Notes under the pieces: generated by a model
The model's input: only the letters and a program-made list of their open reading frames with translations
Database searches by the model: none
Told to the model about the DNA's origin: nothing
In this document: one piece after another, positions 17,926-26,586 of the stretch
Layout: each line of letters begins with the position of its first letter
How positions within the stretch are numbered: position 1 is the stretch's first letter
NCBI GenBank assembly: GCA_013361095.1
Contig: JAATWA010000005.1
Location: 1 to 64,000, forward strand
From: Pseudanabaena biceps
GTDB lineage: Bacteria > Cyanobacteriota > Cyanobacteriia > Pseudanabaenales > Pseudanabaenaceae
DNA length: 64,000 bases
Reading direction: 5' to 3'
Made by a program: the position numbers and the translations under genes

Positions 17926-18747
17926 ATGGCAAAGTTGCTCGAAAATAATCTACGATCGCAGGTTAAAGGATTAGTAGAGGTTGAGAATCTATCGGTAGGT
18001 TTTCGACGCAAGGGAGTATTTACTTCAGTTTTAGATAACGTCAACTTTACGATTCAACCTGGGGAATTTATTTGTCTGCTAGGTCCTTCTGGCTGTGGTA
18101 AATCAACGATCTTGAATACGATCGCAGGATTTATTAAACCTTCTGTGGGTAATGTGTTGGTTGATTACCAAAGGATTACTAAACCGGGGGCTGATCGCGG
18201 TTTTGTATTTCAGCAATATTCGCTCCTACCTTGGAAAACAACCTTCCAAAATGTGGAATTTGGTCTGAAGGTGCGAGGTGTGCCTAAAGATGAACGCAAA
18301 GAACTTGTTGATTACTATTTAAATCGAGTGGGCTTGTCCAAATATCGTCATGCCTTTCCCTATCAGATGTCAGGAGGTATGCAGCAGCGAGCAAGTATCA
18401 TTCGTGCCTTAGTCAATTCGCCTTCGGTATTGCTGATGGATGAGCCTTTTGCGGCACTGGATGCCCAAACCCGTCACATGATGCAAGAGCTATTGCTAGA
18501 TATTTGGCAAGATTTAAAATCAACAGTGGTGTTTGTTACGCATGACATTGAGGAAGCTGTATTTTTAAGCGATCGCATTTTTGTGATGGGTGTTAACCCC
18601 GGTCATATTAAAACAATGGTGAATATTGACCTAGAACGTCCCCGCCATGTCGATCTGATGCTCACTCCCGAATTTATGCAACTCAATCGTTATGTGTTCG
18701 ATCTGATTCGCGAAGAAACTTTAAAAAGTATGGCATTTGAGGATTAA
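17926..18747 (+). CDS. ABC transporter ATP-binding subunit, TauB/SsuB type
   Basis: 273 residues with all ABC motifs: Walker A LGPSGCGKST near residue 51, Q-loop FQQYSLLPW, signature MSGGMQQRAS, Walker B VLLMDEPFAALD and the H-loop VTHDIEEAV. The sequence belongs to the nitrate/sulfonate/taurine importer class. It completes the three-gene importer, and a strong hairpin follows the stop codon. Confidence 0.95.
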   Translation: MAKLLENNLRSQVKGLVEVENLSVGFRRKGVFTSVLDNVNFTIQPGEFICLLGPSGCGKSTILNTIAGFIKPSVGNVLVDYQRITKPGADRGFVFQQYSLLPWKTTFQNVEFGLKVRGVPKDERKELVDYYLNRVGLSKYRHAFPYQMSGGMQQRASIIRALVNSPSVLLMDEPFAALDAQTRHMMQELLLDIWQDLKSTVVFVTHDIEEAVFLSDRIFVMGVNPGHIKTMVNIDLERPRHVDLMLTPEFMQLNRYVFDLIREETLKSMAFED

Positions 18748-18763
18748 TTGGCTAATCTAAGAA

Positions 18764-18816
18764 CAAACCCAGAATTGAGTGGCGGCGCGAAGCGCCGCCA
18801 CTCAATTCTGGGTTTG
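18764..18816. terminator. bidirectional hairpin between convergent genes
   Basis: A perfect 25-bp inverted repeat (18764-18788 and 18792-18816) with a GAA loop and a GC-rich top (GGCGGCGC). It fills the 70-bp gap between the ABC ATPase and the regulator, which end towards each other. Confidence 0.8.
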
Positions 18817-18817
18817 A

Positions 18818-20830
18818 TTACCGTGAAGTGTTGTAGGTTTGCTTGAGAAATTCTGGCTGAATCCAGTGATCGAGATTAATCTTGATCAGATGCTCATTAT
18901 CAGGAATCCTACTGAGGTGGTCAATGTGCAGCTTCAGCCAGTCAGGACGGATTACGGTTTCGGAAAAGAAGCGTGCTGTTTGTTCAGGATGGTAAGAACC
19001 ATTGAGAATTTCAGTTACTAAATCTAGATCCAAACGAGTCCATTGGGCAACCTGAGCAGGAGCCGAAGGCGTATTGTCATACCAATATTGGGCAGCTTTA
19101 AGGGATTGTAAATAGGCAATCACCACTTCAGGATAGCGATCGGCGAGGTCATGATTGACAACAACACCATAAAAGGATGGCAGAATATCGAGATTGCCAT
19201 CAGCGAGATAGCGAAATTTCCCACAACGGCAAGCGACATCATGGAAAGGTGCGAAATGAGCATAGCTATCGGCTAAATGCAAGGGAAAGTTAAAGCCACG
19301 AATCGCTTGAATATGCTCAAGGGAAATTAATTCCACCTGATCTAGTAGGTTTGCAGCTTGGAGCGATCGCATCACCATGCCATGAGCCGAAGACCGTAAT
19401 GGCACAGCGATATTTTGCCCTCGTAGATCGGCGATTGTCTCTACTTTTGATTGATGTGGCACGATGAAGGCATTGCCAGAGCCATCGGGATTGCTAGACA
19501 CAAAGCTGACTAAACGAGTGTTGTACTGAGCTGTCTCAGGATTTGGCAAAGCACTCAGTAGTAATGGATAGTCCCCCAAAATACCAATATTCAACGTGCC
19601 AGAATCTAGCCCCGTCACAATTGGTGAACCCGTCGCAAAATTTTGCCATTCAATCTGAAACTGGATACCACTGTAGCGACCATCCTTGGGTAAAAAATGC
19701 GATAGCAACTGCAAACGCTGAATAATTAATCCTGCCGTCACCGAGGGAATTGTGCCATTTTGAATCCCAATTGAGAGGGTGAGCGTTTCGGGCCGATTGC
19801 TATTAGCGGTACGCAGTGCAAAACTCGGCGATCGCATATGCATCGCATTATTATTAACATCTACTTGCTGATGTTGATTTTCCTGCAATAATTTTACTAA
19901 TTTCTGCGTAGGCGTGAGATCTACAGCCCCCCGTGACGATTTATAGTCAGTTAAGTCAGTTAAGTCATTTATCTCGTTAATTTCATTAATTCCCTTAGGA
20001 GTCAGCAAAAAGATACTGCCTGACAAAGCAAATTCTTGCAAAGAAATTGTAACTAAGCTGCCTGCTTGACATTCCAACTGAAATTCAAAATTAGAAGCAA
20101 AGCCCAAATATGCTCCTTGGGTCATATAAGTCCGCATGAGGCTAGATGTATCTACGGTTTCCACATTAGGAAAATCACTGAGAGATAGTCCAATTTCTGC
20201 TAAGCGTGACTCCAAAACCTTGCGGCTAGGGGCTTCAGAATTCATTAACACCCAAGGATGATGCTTTAAATCGCTGAGGCTAAGCCACTTTTTTTGTGCG
20301 AGCGGATGATTAGCAGACACAAACAACGAATAGCGAATCGATGCAATTGCGATCGAAGAAATTTCGGCAACATCGGCAAAATTAATATCTGAGAAGCCAA
20401 TATCAATCTCATTATTAATGATGCTCCGATATAACAACTCTACAGAATCAAAAATATTACATTGAATTTGTAAATTCGGATACTTTTGTCGGTACGCAAA
20501 TAGTTTTGGTGGCAACCAACCATTGCCTATTTCTGAAGTACAACCAATTTTGATTATGCCCGATTTACCCTTTTTTATATGCTCAATTTCCTGTAATAAA
20601 TCGTTTTCTAGATCAATTAGTTTGGGACCATTTTCAAGAAGGAATTCACCCACATTTGTTAGCTGAATTTTGCGCCCAAGCCGATGAAATAATGGAGTCC
20701 CCAACTCCGTTTCTAGCGACTTAATTTTAGCGCTTACTGCTGGCTGTGTAAGGTTCAAAATATCAGATGCCTCCGTAAAACTTAAATGTCGAGCCACTTC
20801 AAGAAATACGCGGATTTGATAAACTTCCAT
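18818..20830 (-). CDS. LysR-type regulator fused to a TauA-like substrate-binding domain
   Basis: 670 residues, twice the normal LysR length. Residues 1-60 are the LysR HTH (FTEASDILNLTQPAVSAKIK). Residues about 90-295 are the usual LysR effector domain (IKIGCTSEIGNGWLPPKL). After a polar linker, residues about 355-670 are a second ligand domain that matches the binding protein at 15361-16833 segment by segment: FLPKDGRYSGIQFQIEW against YLPKTGKYQDVEYKIEW, GNAFIVPHQSKVETIADLRG against GNAVMVPKDSPIKSIADLRG, and FYGVVVNHDLA against FHGVVVRSDFA. The added domain lacks a signal peptide, so it would sense the imported compound in the cytoplasm. The gene is divergent from the flavoprotein operon, which it probably controls. 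Confidence 0.88.
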   Translation of the reverse strand: MEVYQIRVFLEVARHLSFTEASDILNLTQPAVSAKIKSLETELGTPLFHRLGRKIQLTNVGEFLLENGPKLIDLENDLLQEIEHIKKGKSGIIKIGCTSEIGNGWLPPKLFAYRQKYPNLQIQCNIFDSVELLYRSIINNEIDIGFSDINFADVAEISSIAIASIRYSLFVSANHPLAQKKWLSLSDLKHHPWVLMNSEAPSRKVLESRLAEIGLSLSDFPNVETVDTSSLMRTYMTQGAYLGFASNFEFQLECQAGSLVTISLQEFALSGSIFLLTPKGINEINEINDLTDLTDYKSSRGAVDLTPTQKLVKLLQENQHQQVDVNNNAMHMRSPSFALRTANSNRPETLTLSIGIQNGTIPSVTAGLIIQRLQLLSHFLPKDGRYSGIQFQIEWQNFATGSPIVTGLDSGTLNIGILGDYPLLLSALPNPETAQYNTRLVSFVSSNPDGSGNAFIVPHQSKVETIADLRGQNIAVPLRSSAHGMVMRSLQAANLLDQVELISLEHIQAIRGFNFPLHLADSYAHFAPFHDVACRCGKFRYLADGNLDILPSFYGVVVNHDLADRYPEVVIAYLQSLKAAQYWYDNTPSAPAQVAQWTRLDLDLVTEILNGSYHPEQTARFFSETVIRPDWLKLHIDHLSRIPDNEHLIKINLDHWIQPEFLKQTYNTSR

Positions 20831-21153
20831 GGTAGTTACAACAAGAGTAGGATGAGCTATCTGTAATGATTTTATCTAATGGTACATTCTATTGATTCAA
20901 TAAATTTATCAGTCTATAAAATACCTCGATAAACTAAACCTGAAATCCATTGCATAATGAAATGAAGAAATGCAACATAAACTGTATTCTTGCATTTCTT
21001 GAAGGGATTAATTAGATCTCAATGAACATAGTTCTCTAAAATTTGCTTGCAGTCATTTTGTCTGTATTGTTAGCAACATTTTACGAACAAATATTCAAGT
21101 GGTTTTTCCCATAATCAGGTTCGACTTTCTTTAGAAACGAGGAGGATTTCAAA
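20831..21153. promoter_or_regulatory. divergent promoter region between LysR-fusion regulator and flavoprotein operon
   Basis: The 323-bp gap between two start codons contains the palindrome ATAAATTTAT at 20900-20909 and other AT-rich half sites of the T-N11-A kind typical for LysR binding. Near its end AGGAGG (21140-21145) stands 8 bp before TTG 21154 and decides that unusual start codon. Operator assignment is inference. Confidence 0.5.
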
Positions 21154-22857
21154 TTGAATACTCAATGGCTCAAGACAGATGTTTTGGTGATTGGTGGTGG
21201 TACAGCAGGAACGATGGCAGCCATCAAAGCAAAACAGGCTAATCCCGATGGTGATGTTTTGGTACTAGAGAAAGCCAATATTCGTCGTAGCGGTGCGATC
21301 GCCATGGGTATGGATGGTGTCAATACGGCAGTTATCCCCGGAAATTCCACCCCAGAGCAGTACGTTCGCGAAATTACGATCGCCAATGATGGAATTCTCA
21401 ACCAAAATGCTGTCTATCAAACTGGCAAACTTGGCTTTTCGGTCATTCAAGAACTTGAGCAATGGGGCGTGAAGTTTCAAAAGGATACTCAGGGGGACTA
21501 CGACCTCAAACAGGTACACCGAGTTGGTAAATATGTATTGCCAATGCCAGAGGGTAAGGATCTCAAAACGATTTTGGCACGTCAGGTCAAACGACACAAG
21601 GCAAGAGTAACCAATCGCGTCATGGCAACTCGTGTATTGGTGCAAGACGGTCGAGCGATCGGAGCAATTGGCTTTGACGTTCGCAACGGTGATTTTGTAG
21701 TCATCCAAGCTAAAGCTGTGATTCTCTGCACAGGAGCCTGTGGCAGATTGGGACTACCCGCCTCTGGTTATCTTTATGGAACCTACGAAAACCCCACCAA
21801 TGCAGGTGATGGCTACTCGATGGCATACCATGCAGGTGCGGAACTAAGCAATATTGAATGCTTCCAAATTAATCCTTTGATGAAGGATTACAACGGGCCC
21901 GCCTGTGCCTATGTTGCTAGTCCCTTTGGTGGCTACACTGCCAACGCGGAAGGCAATCGCTTCATTAGTTGCGACTATTGGAGTGGACAAATGATGCTGG
22001 AGGTCTGGAAAGAACTCAACTCTGGCAAAGGTCCAATTCAGCTTAAAATGACGCACTTAGATGAGAATACGATCGCGGAAATCGAATCAATTCTCTGGGC
22101 AAATGAACGTCCTAGCCGTGGTAGATTCCACCAAGGGCGTGGTGAGAACTATCGCACCAAGGGCGTGGAAATGAACATTTCCGAAATTGGTCTCTGTAGT
22201 GGTCACAGTGCATCGGGCGTATGGGTCAATGAGAAAGCCGAAACCTCCATTAAAGGTCTCTATGCTGCTGGTGACATGGCAAGTGTTCCCCATAACTACA
22301 TGATTGGAGCCTTCGTGTTTGGGCGCATCGCTGGTGAGAACGCCGTGGAATATGTCCAAGGCTTAGAACATCTCGATCCCGATCCTGAATTTGTGGCAAC
22401 TGAGAAAGCCCGCATCTATGCGCCACTCGATCGCCCTAATGGTATTCCCCATACTCAAGTTGAATACAAGTTGCGCCGCTTGGTCAATGACTATCTCCAA
22501 CCCCCCAAGTCGGCTAACCGCATGGAAATCGGCTTGAGCAACTTCGTTAATTACCACGCTAGCCTCGATCAAATGGGCGCACAAGATCCCCATGAACTGA
22601 TGCGTTGCATGGAGGTACACTTTATTCGTGACTGTGCAGAAATGGCGGCGAGAGCATCACTCTATCGTAAAGAAAGCCGTTGGGGTCTCTATCACTATCG
22701 CGTTGATTATCCTGAAAAGAATAATGAAGAATGGTTCTGCCATGTGCATCTCAAAAAGGATGAATCCGATCAGATGGTGCTATTCAAGCGTCCGATTGAA
22801 CCTTACATTGTAGATGTGAATGTTGAAACGGAAGTTTATGATGTAGCTGTGCGCTAA
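21154..22857 (+). CDS. FAD-dependent fumarate reductase/AprA-like flavoprotein
   Basis: 567 residues starting with TTG. There is a dinucleotide-binding motif VIGGGTAGTMAA at residues 9-20, a GACGRLGLPASG segment near 195, and the family's C-terminal FAD motif GLYAAGDMASVPHNYMIGAF near 370, followed by a helical domain. It belongs to the fumarate reductase/succinate dehydrogenase/adenylylsulfate reductase alpha superfamily. The adjacent small ferredoxin and the sulfur-transport genes make it look like a shortened AprA (typical AprA is near 650 residues). The substrate is unknown; a redox step on a sulfonate or on sulfite is inference. No signal peptide, so cytoplasmic. Confidence 0.85.
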   Translation: MNTQWLKTDVLVIGGGTAGTMAAIKAKQANPDGDVLVLEKANIRRSGAIAMGMDGVNTAVIPGNSTPEQYVREITIANDGILNQNAVYQTGKLGFSVIQELEQWGVKFQKDTQGDYDLKQVHRVGKYVLPMPEGKDLKTILARQVKRHKARVTNRVMATRVLVQDGRAIGAIGFDVRNGDFVVIQAKAVILCTGACGRLGLPASGYLYGTYENPTNAGDGYSMAYHAGAELSNIECFQINPLMKDYNGPACAYVASPFGGYTANAEGNRFISCDYWSGQMMLEVWKELNSGKGPIQLKMTHLDENTIAEIESILWANERPSRGRFHQGRGENYRTKGVEMNISEIGLCSGHSASGVWVNEKAETSIKGLYAAGDMASVPHNYMIGAFVFGRIAGENAVEYVQGLEHLDPDPEFVATEKARIYAPLDRPNGIPHTQVEYKLRRLVNDYLQPPKSANRMEIGLSNFVNYHASLDQMGAQDPHELMRCMEVHFIRDCAEMAARASLYRKESRWGLYHYRVDYPEKNNEEWFCHVHLKKDESDQMVLFKRPIEPYIVDVNVETEVYDVAVR

Positions 22858-22930
22858 TTAAAATCATATCTACGCCTTATTCACTAAGGTTTGTTCACAA
22901 TATGTAAAGTTTGGAGTATCAAAAATCATT

Positions 22931-23158
22931 ATGGCTTTAACCACTCAACGAGTTGACGTACCCGTAATCGTCGATGAGTCTAAATGTTTGGAAAAGTGTG
23001 TGGCTTGTATTGAAGTTTGCCCCCTTGATGTATTGGCAAAGAACCCTGAAACGGGTAAAGCCTATATGAAATACGACGAGTGTTGGTTTTGTCTTCCTTG
23101 CGAAAAGGAATGTCCCACCAATGCGATCACCGTCCAAATTCCATTTTTATTACGCTAA
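22931..23158 (+). CDS. small 2x[4Fe-4S] ferredoxin, AprB-like partner
   Basis: 75 residues with eight cysteines in two clusters: CLEKCVACIEVCP (C-x3-C-x2-C-x3-CP, one residue longer than usual in the first gap) and CWFCLPCEKECP. It lies 73 bp after the flavoprotein gene and should be its electron carrier or small subunit, as AprB is for AprA. True AprB is about twice as long, so this is a minimal version. Confidence 0.88.
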   Translation: MALTTQRVDVPVIVDESKCLEKCVACIEVCPLDVLAKNPETGKAYMKYDECWFCLPCEKECPTNAITVQIPFLLR

Positions 23159-23172
23159 GGGAGGTCGGCATC

Positions 23173-24147
23173 ATGGATAGTGAAATGGATCAATGGTTAG
23201 AAATGTTGCGATCACCTAATGTGGATGATCGACTCGTAGCAGTTAAAAGTTTGCAACATATCGGTGATGAAGAAATCTTCGCGCCTTTACTAGAAGCCGT
23301 CAAGGATGAAAGCCCTCTAGTCCAAAAGTTGGCAGTTACTACTCTTTGGGAACTCGCTAACCCTGCGGCTGTTCCTGCATTGGTCGAATGTCTTTCTTCA
23401 CCAGTGGAAGATATTCGCGAAGAAGCAAGATCTGCTTTAGGAGAATTGGTTGCCCCCGATCATCTGTTGCTATTGCTAGATGCACTACTGCGCGATGACA
23501 TCAATATGCAATTGAATATTCTCTTTCTGTTGCGAAAGATTCATGATGTCCAATGCTTACCCTATGTAATGCCATTCTTTGAGTCAACCTTGCCAGAATT
23601 ACGGGAAGCCGCAATCACCACCCTCAGATACTTAAATCAGGTAGAGCGCTGCGAACCTGCCCTCGCACTAATGTCAGATCCTGAAGCAACAGTCCGTCGT
23701 GCGGCGGCTCTGACTCTTGGGCATTTGGCTGATGCCGAAGTTGTACCCATTCTCTGCAAAGCTGTCACCGACGATCCAGATTGGGAAGTGCGCCGCAATG
23801 CTGCAAAGTCTCTAACTAGCCATGCCAGTCCCGATGCGATCGCCGCTTTGGAAAAGTCCGCCGAAGATCAGCATTGGCAAGTTCGCAAGTTTAGTCTTCA
23901 AGCTTTACAAAAAATCGCCGCCGATCGAACTTTGCCTCTATTTATCAAAGCTCTAACCGATGAATATTCAGACGTGCGCCGTGAAGGTGTAATTGCAATT
24001 CGGATTTTAAACAATCCCATAGCACTAACACCTTTACAGCAAGCTCTTGATGACCCCGATCGCGATGTTTGTATCTTTGCCCAACGCGCCATTCAAAGCA
24101 TTCAGGATAGCATTCAAGATAGCATTCAAGAGACCTCCAATGCCTAG
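23173..24147 (+). CDS. HEAT-repeat protein (PBS lyase-type repeats)
   Basis: 324 residues from ATG 23173, preceded by GGGAGG. Nearly the whole length consists of repeated two-helix units such as DPEATVRRAAALTLGHLAD, DDPDWEVRRNAAKSLTSH and DEYSDVRREGVIAIRIL, the pattern of HEAT/PBS-lyase repeats. Such proteins hold partners together. Its place between the ferredoxin and the Fe-S carrier suggests a scaffold or maturation factor for the flavoprotein-ferredoxin pair; this is inference. It ends with a short repeated SIQD motif and overlaps the next start. Confidence 0.88.
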   Translation: MDSEMDQWLEMLRSPNVDDRLVAVKSLQHIGDEEIFAPLLEAVKDESPLVQKLAVTTLWELANPAAVPALVECLSSPVEDIREEARSALGELVAPDHLLLLLDALLRDDINMQLNILFLLRKIHDVQCLPYVMPFFESTLPELREAAITTLRYLNQVERCEPALALMSDPEATVRRAAALTLGHLADAEVVPILCKAVTDDPDWEVRRNAAKSLTSHASPDAIAALEKSAEDQHWQVRKFSLQALQKIAADRTLPLFIKALTDEYSDVRREGVIAIRILNNPIALTPLQQALDDPDRDVCIFAQRAIQSIQDSIQDSIQETSNA

Positions 24148-25249
24148 CCATACCTCCCCTTTCCAGAGAGAAGAACACCCTGTGCCACTACCTCAAGATC
24201 CCCAAGTTGAGGTAAAGGAGCTAAAGGTAAAATCTCTACTCAAAACGGTGATCGAGCCAATTCTGAACATGGATATTGTCAGTTTGGGCATGGTGCGAAA
24301 TCTACGGATCGTTGATGACTATGTGTACCTGCGCCTCTATGTGGGTAAACATCAATTTGCCCTCAAAGCGCAAATTATGGAGTTGTTGTCATCGTCCCTC
24401 GACTGGTGCAAAAAGTCCTATGTGGAAGTTTGCACGATCGCAGGAGTTCGCACCACAATCGCAGTATCTAGCGGTAAGGGCGGTGTAGGCAAATCAACAA
24501 CGGCAGTAAATTTAGCAGCCGCTTTGCGATCGCAAGGTAACAAGGTGGGCTTACTAGATGCCGATGTCTATGGTCCTAATGTGCCGCAGATGCTGGGACT
24601 CGCGCAAGAGGATGTGAAGGTGATCGACACACCCACAGGTCAACGCTTTATCCCCCTTGAAGCGCATGGGATTAAGGTAATGTCGGTGGGGTTACTTGCC
24701 GCGCCCGATCATCCCCTTGCATGGCGGGGACCAGTTCTTCACAAGATTATTACCCAATTCATTCAAGAAGTGGAATGGGGAGACTTAGACTATCTCTTGA
24801 TCGATTTGCCCCCTGGTACGGGCGATGCTCAGATTACGATTGTGCAAGAGAGTCCGATCTGTGGCGTGATTTTGGTCACGACTCCGCAGCAAGTTGCTGT
24901 TGCCGATGTCCGTCGCAGCATTCACATGTTCCGTCGAGTAGGCATTCCCGTTCTCGGTATCATCGAGAATATGAGTTACCTACTCTGTGGACATTGTGGA
25001 ATGCCTAACCCAATTTTTGGCAGTGGCGGTGGTCAACAACTTGCTGATGAACTACAAGCCCCCTTGTTAGGACAGGTTCCTATTGATGCCAAAATCTGTA
25101 CAGGTGGTGACATCGGTACTCCACTTACCCTTAGCGAGCCTCATTCAGCAGTTGCGGAGGTGTTTACCAAAATTGCGATCGCACTTGACAATAGTTTTGC
25201 AGAACGTAAGCCTATTGGACACCTTCTTGAAATTGTTCAGTTTTCCTAA
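24140..25249 (+). CDS. apbC: ApbC/Mrp-type P-loop iron-sulfur carrier
   Basis: 369 residues from the ATG at 24140, which overlaps the stop codon of the HEAT gene (ATGCCTAG), so the two are translationally coupled. The N-terminal part is a DUF59/MIP18-like segment (LLKTVIEPILNMDIVSLGMV). It is followed by the deviant Walker A SSGKGGVGKST near residue 110, LLDADVYGPNVPQMLG, and LIDLPPGTGDAQIT. The C-terminal part has CGHCGMPNPIFG, the CxxC that holds the transferable Fe-S cluster. It probably loads the [4Fe-4S] clusters of the ferredoxin in this operon. Confidence 0.92.
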   Translation: MPSHTSPFQREEHPVPLPQDPQVEVKELKVKSLLKTVIEPILNMDIVSLGMVRNLRIVDDYVYLRLYVGKHQFALKAQIMELLSSSLDWCKKSYVEVCTIAGVRTTIAVSSGKGGVGKSTTAVNLAAALRSQGNKVGLLDADVYGPNVPQMLGLAQEDVKVIDTPTGQRFIPLEAHGIKVMSVGLLAAPDHPLAWRGPVLHKIITQFIQEVEWGDLDYLLIDLPPGTGDAQITIVQESPICGVILVTTPQQVAVADVRRSIHMFRRVGIPVLGIIENMSYLLCGHCGMPNPIFGSGGGQQLADELQAPLLGQVPIDAKICTGGDIGTPLTLSEPHSAVAEVFTKIAIALDNSFAERKPIGHLLEIVQFS

Positions 25250-25361
25250 ATTATATTTGTCATTACCTCTAGCCACTTTCATTTTGTCCAAATGAAAGGA
25301 TAATGCATATAAATTTTTGGCTAAAGCAAAACTTCTCAAACATGCTCTAAAACCCTTATTG

Positions 25362-25397
25362 CAATTTAAGAGTAATTCATGAATTGCTCTTAAATTG
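25362..25397. repeat. 36-bp near-perfect palindrome
   Basis: The arms are 18 bp with one mismatch, centred on AATTCATGAATT. The core resembles the palindromes at 14876-14905 and 41391-41428. It lies in the gap between apbC and the YeiH-type gene and could act as an RNA hairpin within the operon. Confidence 0.55.
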
Positions 25398-25484
25398 GTT
25401 GATTTCATTGAAATATTTAAGATTTTTTGATTACTGGAATGGAATATGTCAATTCCAGCAATCGTATCAATATTTTAGAGATAA

Positions 25485-26507
25485 ATGATGAACATATCTT
25501 CACCTTCTCAAGTTTGGAAATGGTTGTCTCAACATATCTATGGACTGTATCTGACAATCGCTTTAGCGGGAATAGCTTATTTATTGCGAAATCTACCAAT
25601 ATTTGCTCTGTTTAGTCCATTGATTATCGCAATTATACTTGGCATTCTGTTCCGCAACATCATCGGAATGCCGGATTATTGCCAAGTGGGCGTAACCTTC
25701 TCCATGAAACGTATTTTGCGATTTGCAATTATTCTTTTAGGAATGCAACTTAGCTTTATACAGGTCTTGGCAATTGGTGTCAAAGGGGTGTTTCTAATTA
25801 TCTTGACTCTGTTTAGCACCTTTGGCTTTACCTATTGGTTAGGACGAAAACTAGGAGTTAGCAAAAGCTTAACCTATTTGATCGCCTCAGGTACTTCCAT
25901 TTGTGGTGCTTCCGCCGTGGTTGCCACTAGTAGCGCTACTCACAGTTCCGATCGCGATACCACCTATGCCGTGGCAATCGTCACTATATTTGGAACTCTA
26001 TCAATGGTTCTTTATCCATTATTGCCAACCTTGATCAACCTCACCCCTGAGACTTTTGGGATTTGGTGTGGAGCTTCAATCCATGAGGTGGCTCAAGTTT
26101 TGGCGGCGGCTTACCAAGTAAGTCCAATTAGTGGTGAACTAGCTAGTATTACTAAGTTGTCACGAGTATTGTGGTTAGCGCCTGTCATACTTGGCATTAG
26201 TTATCTATATTCCCAACGTAAGCAAGACTATAATCATCTATCACCAACTGCGATCGCAATTCCTTGGTTTATTTTTTACTTCATTCTATTGATTATCCTC
26301 AATAGCCTAAATATTTTTCCAACTGAGTTTAAAAGTGCCATTGAGATTGTCAATAAGTTCTTATTGACAATCTCAATGGCAGCAATGGGTTTAGAAACAA
26401 GGTTACAACAGCTTCGTGAAACTGGACTTAAACCTTTATATTTAGGTGCAGGTTCTTGGTTGTTCATCTCTATAGTGAGCTATGGATTAGTCAAAATGTT
26501 TTATTAA
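25485..26507 (+). CDS. YeiH-family putative sulfate/sulfite exporter
   Basis: 340 residues, about ten membrane spans. Family signatures are LIASGTSICGASAVVATSSA near residue 130 and GASIHEVAQVLAAAYQ near 200. YeiH/PSE proteins are proposed exporters of sulfur oxyanions; a substrate here is inferred from the neighbourhood. A perfect 22-bp inverted repeat lies inside the coding sequence at 26336-26381. Confidence 0.88.
   Translation: MMNISSPSQVWKWLSQHIYGLYLTIALAGIAYLLRNLPIFALFSPLIIAIILGILFRNIIGMPDYCQVGVTFSMKRILRFAIILLGMQLSFIQVLAIGVKGVFLIILTLFSTFGFTYWLGRKLGVSKSLTYLIASGTSICGASAVVATSSATHSSDRDTTYAVAIVTIFGTLSMVLYPLLPTLINLTPETFGIWCGASIHEVAQVLAAAYQVSPISGELASITKLSRVLWLAPVILGISYLYSQRKQDYNHLSPTAIAIPWFIFYFILLIILNSLNIFPTEFKSAIEIVNKFLLTISMAAMGLETRLQQLRETGLKPLYLGAGSWLFISIVSYGLVKMFY
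26336..26381. repeat. 22-bp perfect inverted repeat inside the YeiH-type gene
   Basis: Arms at 26336-26357 and 26360-26381 are exact complements with a two-base TT loop. The peptide encoded (AIEIVNKFLLTISMAAMGL) looks like normal family sequence, so the hairpin is built into coding DNA rather than inserted. Confidence 0.85.
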
Positions 26508-26586
26508 AGATCAATAATGCGTGATTCCTCGCAACCCACATTATTGATTGCTTCTTGAGCATCACTTATTAAAGAATAGTGCATCC

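Noticed and set aside
21154..22857. Naming the flavoprotein aprA.
   Set aside because: The length and small-subunit size differ from true AprAB, and substrate residues cannot be checked by eye; only superfamily membership is supported.
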